From NCBI GenBank assembly GCA_021234535.1, contig CM037848.1, positions 9,190,444 to 9,254,443 of the forward strand: 64,000 bases of DNA, written 5' to 3'. Shown in pieces: positions 61,401 to 64,000 of this stretch (position 1 is its first letter; each line of letters begins with the position of its first letter). The notes under the pieces were generated by a model, which searched no databases, was not told where the DNA came from, and saw only the letters and a program-made list of their open reading frames with translations. The position numbers and the translations under genes were made by a program. This stretch comes from Stichopus chloronotus (Eukaryota > Echinodermata > Holothuroidea > Aspidochirotida > Stichopodidae).

Positions 61401-64000
61401 AAGCATGACAATGGGAAGTTTCATAATCAGACCGGAAATTACTGCTAATCTGCAACCATCCTTCTAATTAATTAACCTGTCCGCGTGACTCGCTATAGAC
61501 CGTTTAATGTTAACATGTCTATATCTTCCAGTCATCATTCCCTGTTCGTTAACACATTGCGTCGTCTTCTTCGTGGCGTTTGAATCCTCGGGGGTTTCAC
61601 AGATGGTCTCCCGGGGTGCCCTGATTAAGTCGTCCGCATCAAGCTGGTATTTTTAATACTTCGGGGCTTTATCATACCAGGGAGCTGCTACTCTTAACTC
61701 CCTGGTGTTACACCTTCCGATCACGATTTCGTTTCACATTCCAGGTGCAGCAGAAACATAACTGGTTCGGATTAAAGGCAGTTTTCTTATTCATTTTTTT
61801 CTTTCTTAATTTTCTCTTTTTTTAGGTTTGGGGCATAGATTCATGGTAGGAAGAGTCCAACAACAACAGTGCCACCTTAGGCGATCGTCCTTATTGCCAG
61901 TGCTACTGATTGTACTACCTTAGGATATTTTATAGCCAGCCTGTCACAGGGCCTTTTTAAAGAATTTTTTAGTGGGAGGAGGCATTTGAAAAAAGGGACC
62001 ATCTAAACGGAGCCACCATAAGTCACCAAGTATTTTATGGAGATATTTTTTTATTGAAAAATGTTCTCCAGATTTGCAAAAATGAGTTTACCATACCTAA
62101 CAAGTAAATTTAACAAATCACCCCTATTTTTTCATCTTTTTCTTTCTCAAATTTCTCCGTCGATCGAAATTTATATGGTGTAGGAACCTATAGGCTACTT
62201 AGCCTATCCCTAGGCTTCTTAGTGCGCGGGAATCTGCTTACGTTAATGCTAGTGTTTTGGTCGCCTTGTGCTTCTCGTACTAGGTCAGCAATCTCATAAC
62301 TGACGTAATTGGTAAGAAGGCACACTGCTCATAGTGGTGTAACGATGAGTCTGGTGGCCCTTGGGTTCGGCAAAGGAAGGGCTCCTGGCTGGTGCGGAGA
62401 AGCGCACATCACGAGCGCGGAGGGTGAAGTCCCAAAGTCGTGGGTCCAGGGCCCTCCTGAGGGCCCTGTAAGCTCTGGGGTTCTACAAGCTCCCTGGTGC
62501 AATCTAAGCCGTATATGGAACATTTTGTGGTGACTTTATAGGATGAGATTTTGGGGGTAACCTGTGTTCATAGACACATTTTTGGTCCGCCTTGTCTGTC
62601 ATACTGAAGTGGGAACAAAAAAAATAGTGCCAAGCTAGAATATATTAAAAGATTGAAAGGACAAAAACAACAAATGACCAATGTCCAATTAACAAAATGG
62701 TGTATATTTCCCAGCACTGATATTTCCACCCATGGTGTAAATCCTGTGTCATATGGACAAATTGTATCCAACTTCCCTAGAACTTGGAAAGGCTGGAGTT
62801 TGAATTTACTGAGCCTGGTCCTCTTGCCAGCAAACATATCGATTGGTCTACCTATATCAAGTGACCGTGCTTCCTCGCTCTCCATGGAAAAGACAGCCTG
62901 CGAATCCAGCGATCTTGAGAAATGGTTGAACGTAGGTATGTTTTGATTAGCTTCAACTTGGAGAATGATCTGTGCAAAATATCAGTAAAATATGGAAAAT
63001 GTGGAAAATATACCAAATTCGATTTACTGTCTCATACGGAAACATATATCTACCTGCAATTCCTAAGCGTCGGCGATTTGGTCGATAGGTGTGGAAAACA
63101 TCAGCGAAAGGGGTTCAAAATGTGCCAAATTTGGCCAGTCATCGGCTAATGTCATGTGGCAACCCTCACCGAGAGCGAATCAATTTGATCTAATTCTATG
63201 GAGCAAATTCAATGAAATTTCTGCGGTATTTCGCTATAATATGTACCAACGTAGCTTATCAAGTTCCAGTGTGCACCTAAGGCACCTGAGTCAGTCGTAC
63301 GGAAAAGAATTGCAGTTGCAGGGGCATGTGATTTATGACGATCGTATTCATGCACAGAAAAATATGTCCATTGACTCTTTTACAGTTTCTGTTCCAACGA
63401 AAACATGCCGCTTCAAAAAGAAAAAAAATAACCCTCTTTTAAGTTCTATACAGCAGTGCAGCGGGGCCACCTTTGTTCGGGGGTTTGCCCCCGGGTTTGC
63501 CCGCCCGAGCTCATAGGCGTTACGCCGCTGACTGCTCGCAAGCTATATACATTGCACACGCGCATATACACAGTAATATCAAGGAAATGGATGTACTCCA
63601 AAATCCTAGGCCAAGTTTCAGGAAACTAGGCCTAGGTATACACTGTTAAAAATGTTACAGATATGTTGTACATATAGATATTGTCTACAGTGTACGCTAA
63701 GCTAGTCACTGAGTTTATACTTTCCCATGTCTGCATAAATTTTGTTTTCACACGTGAAAACAAAAATTTCAAGAAAAAAAGGGACCATACGGGGGGGGGG
63801 GGGGCAAATGAGCTAAGTGGAGGGCCCGAGTAAGGGACTGGGGGGCCATGGCCCCCCAGTATGTATGTCAAAAGAGGTCCTGAACTGTCACGTTAGGCTG
63901 GCGTCCTTTTTTGTCATATCAGAGTAGCTTAATAACATTTTATACCGTTAGGCTACTATCCTGTGTGAATGATAAGGTTATGATATTTCTTTGTAATCTA
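58496..64000. other. Intergenic right end, no gene recognised
   Basis: Contains a T run (59588-59606), G runs (63791-63804) and short open frames with no motif (for example 60933-61205, 62309-62533, 62653-62946, 63091-63516). A local GC-rich palindromic block CCAGGGCCCTCC...GAGGGCCCTG lies at 62446-62469. I see no exon with both splice signals and recognisable protein. Confidence 0.5.

Noticed and set aside
62309..62533. Short GC-rich open frame MVRRHTAH...
   Set aside because: No domain or splice partner, and it overlaps a GC-rich palindromic block; coding is not supported.
1..64000. tRNA, rRNA or CRISPR features
   Set aside because: I looked for tRNA-like heads and GGTTCGA-type boxes and for spaced palindromic repeats and found none I could support. 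The 16-bp array has no spacers.

Overview
This is animal nuclear DNA. Coding sequence comes in short exons (42-425 bp) with canonical GT..AG junctions and is separated by long AT-rich introns full of repeats. There are no bacterial-style operons. Protein similarity (a proteinase-K-like secreted S8 peptidase and a Golgi pH regulator close to the human length and sequence) and the repeat types suggest a marine invertebrate deuterostome. An echinoderm, perhaps a sea cucumber, is my best guess, but that is inference only.

Layout. (1) 1-8.75 kb, minus strand: the 5' part of a secreted subtilisin/proteinase-K-like peptidase gene. Four coding exons are present (signal peptide, I9 propeptide, catalytic Asp), and there is a candidate non-coding first exon with a TATA box near 8.77 kb. 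The exons carrying the catalytic His and Ser lie beyond the left edge. (2) 5.2-7.0 kb, inside its first intron: a fold-back element carrying a 13-copy 16-bp minisatellite, then an array of about 210-bp repeats. (3) 10-25.7 kb: a gene-free repeat district. It holds a GAT microsatellite, about 200-bp repeat arrays, a 1.75-kb near-perfect tandem duplication inside a wider family with one inverted copy, two SINE-like elements and a 125-bp tandem duplication. (4) 27.1-49.5 kb, minus strand: a complete GPR89 (Golgi pH regulator) gene. I could join 13 exons in frame into a 456-residue protein. Its introns hold an internally deleted non-LTR retrotransposon, a CAT-rich higher-order repeat and a small TA-flanked MITE. 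(5) 49.5-53.8 kb: no gene seen. (6) 53.8-57.6 kb, plus strand: a five-exon gene for a 406-residue protein that I do not recognise. It starts Met-Gly-Cys (lipid-anchor type), followed by a basic patch and later a long acidic stretch. A second copy of the MITE sits in its first intron. (7) 57.6-64 kb: a candidate 3' UTR and then sequence in which I see no gene.

The three genes show no evidence of a shared pathway: one is secreted, one is a Golgi membrane channel and one is a predicted membrane-anchored cytoplasmic protein. The most novel items are the unrecognised 406-residue protein, the 12-23 kb repeat district and the minisatellite inside the fold-back element. Exon joins were made by reading splice signals and checking frame by hand; no alignment or search was run.
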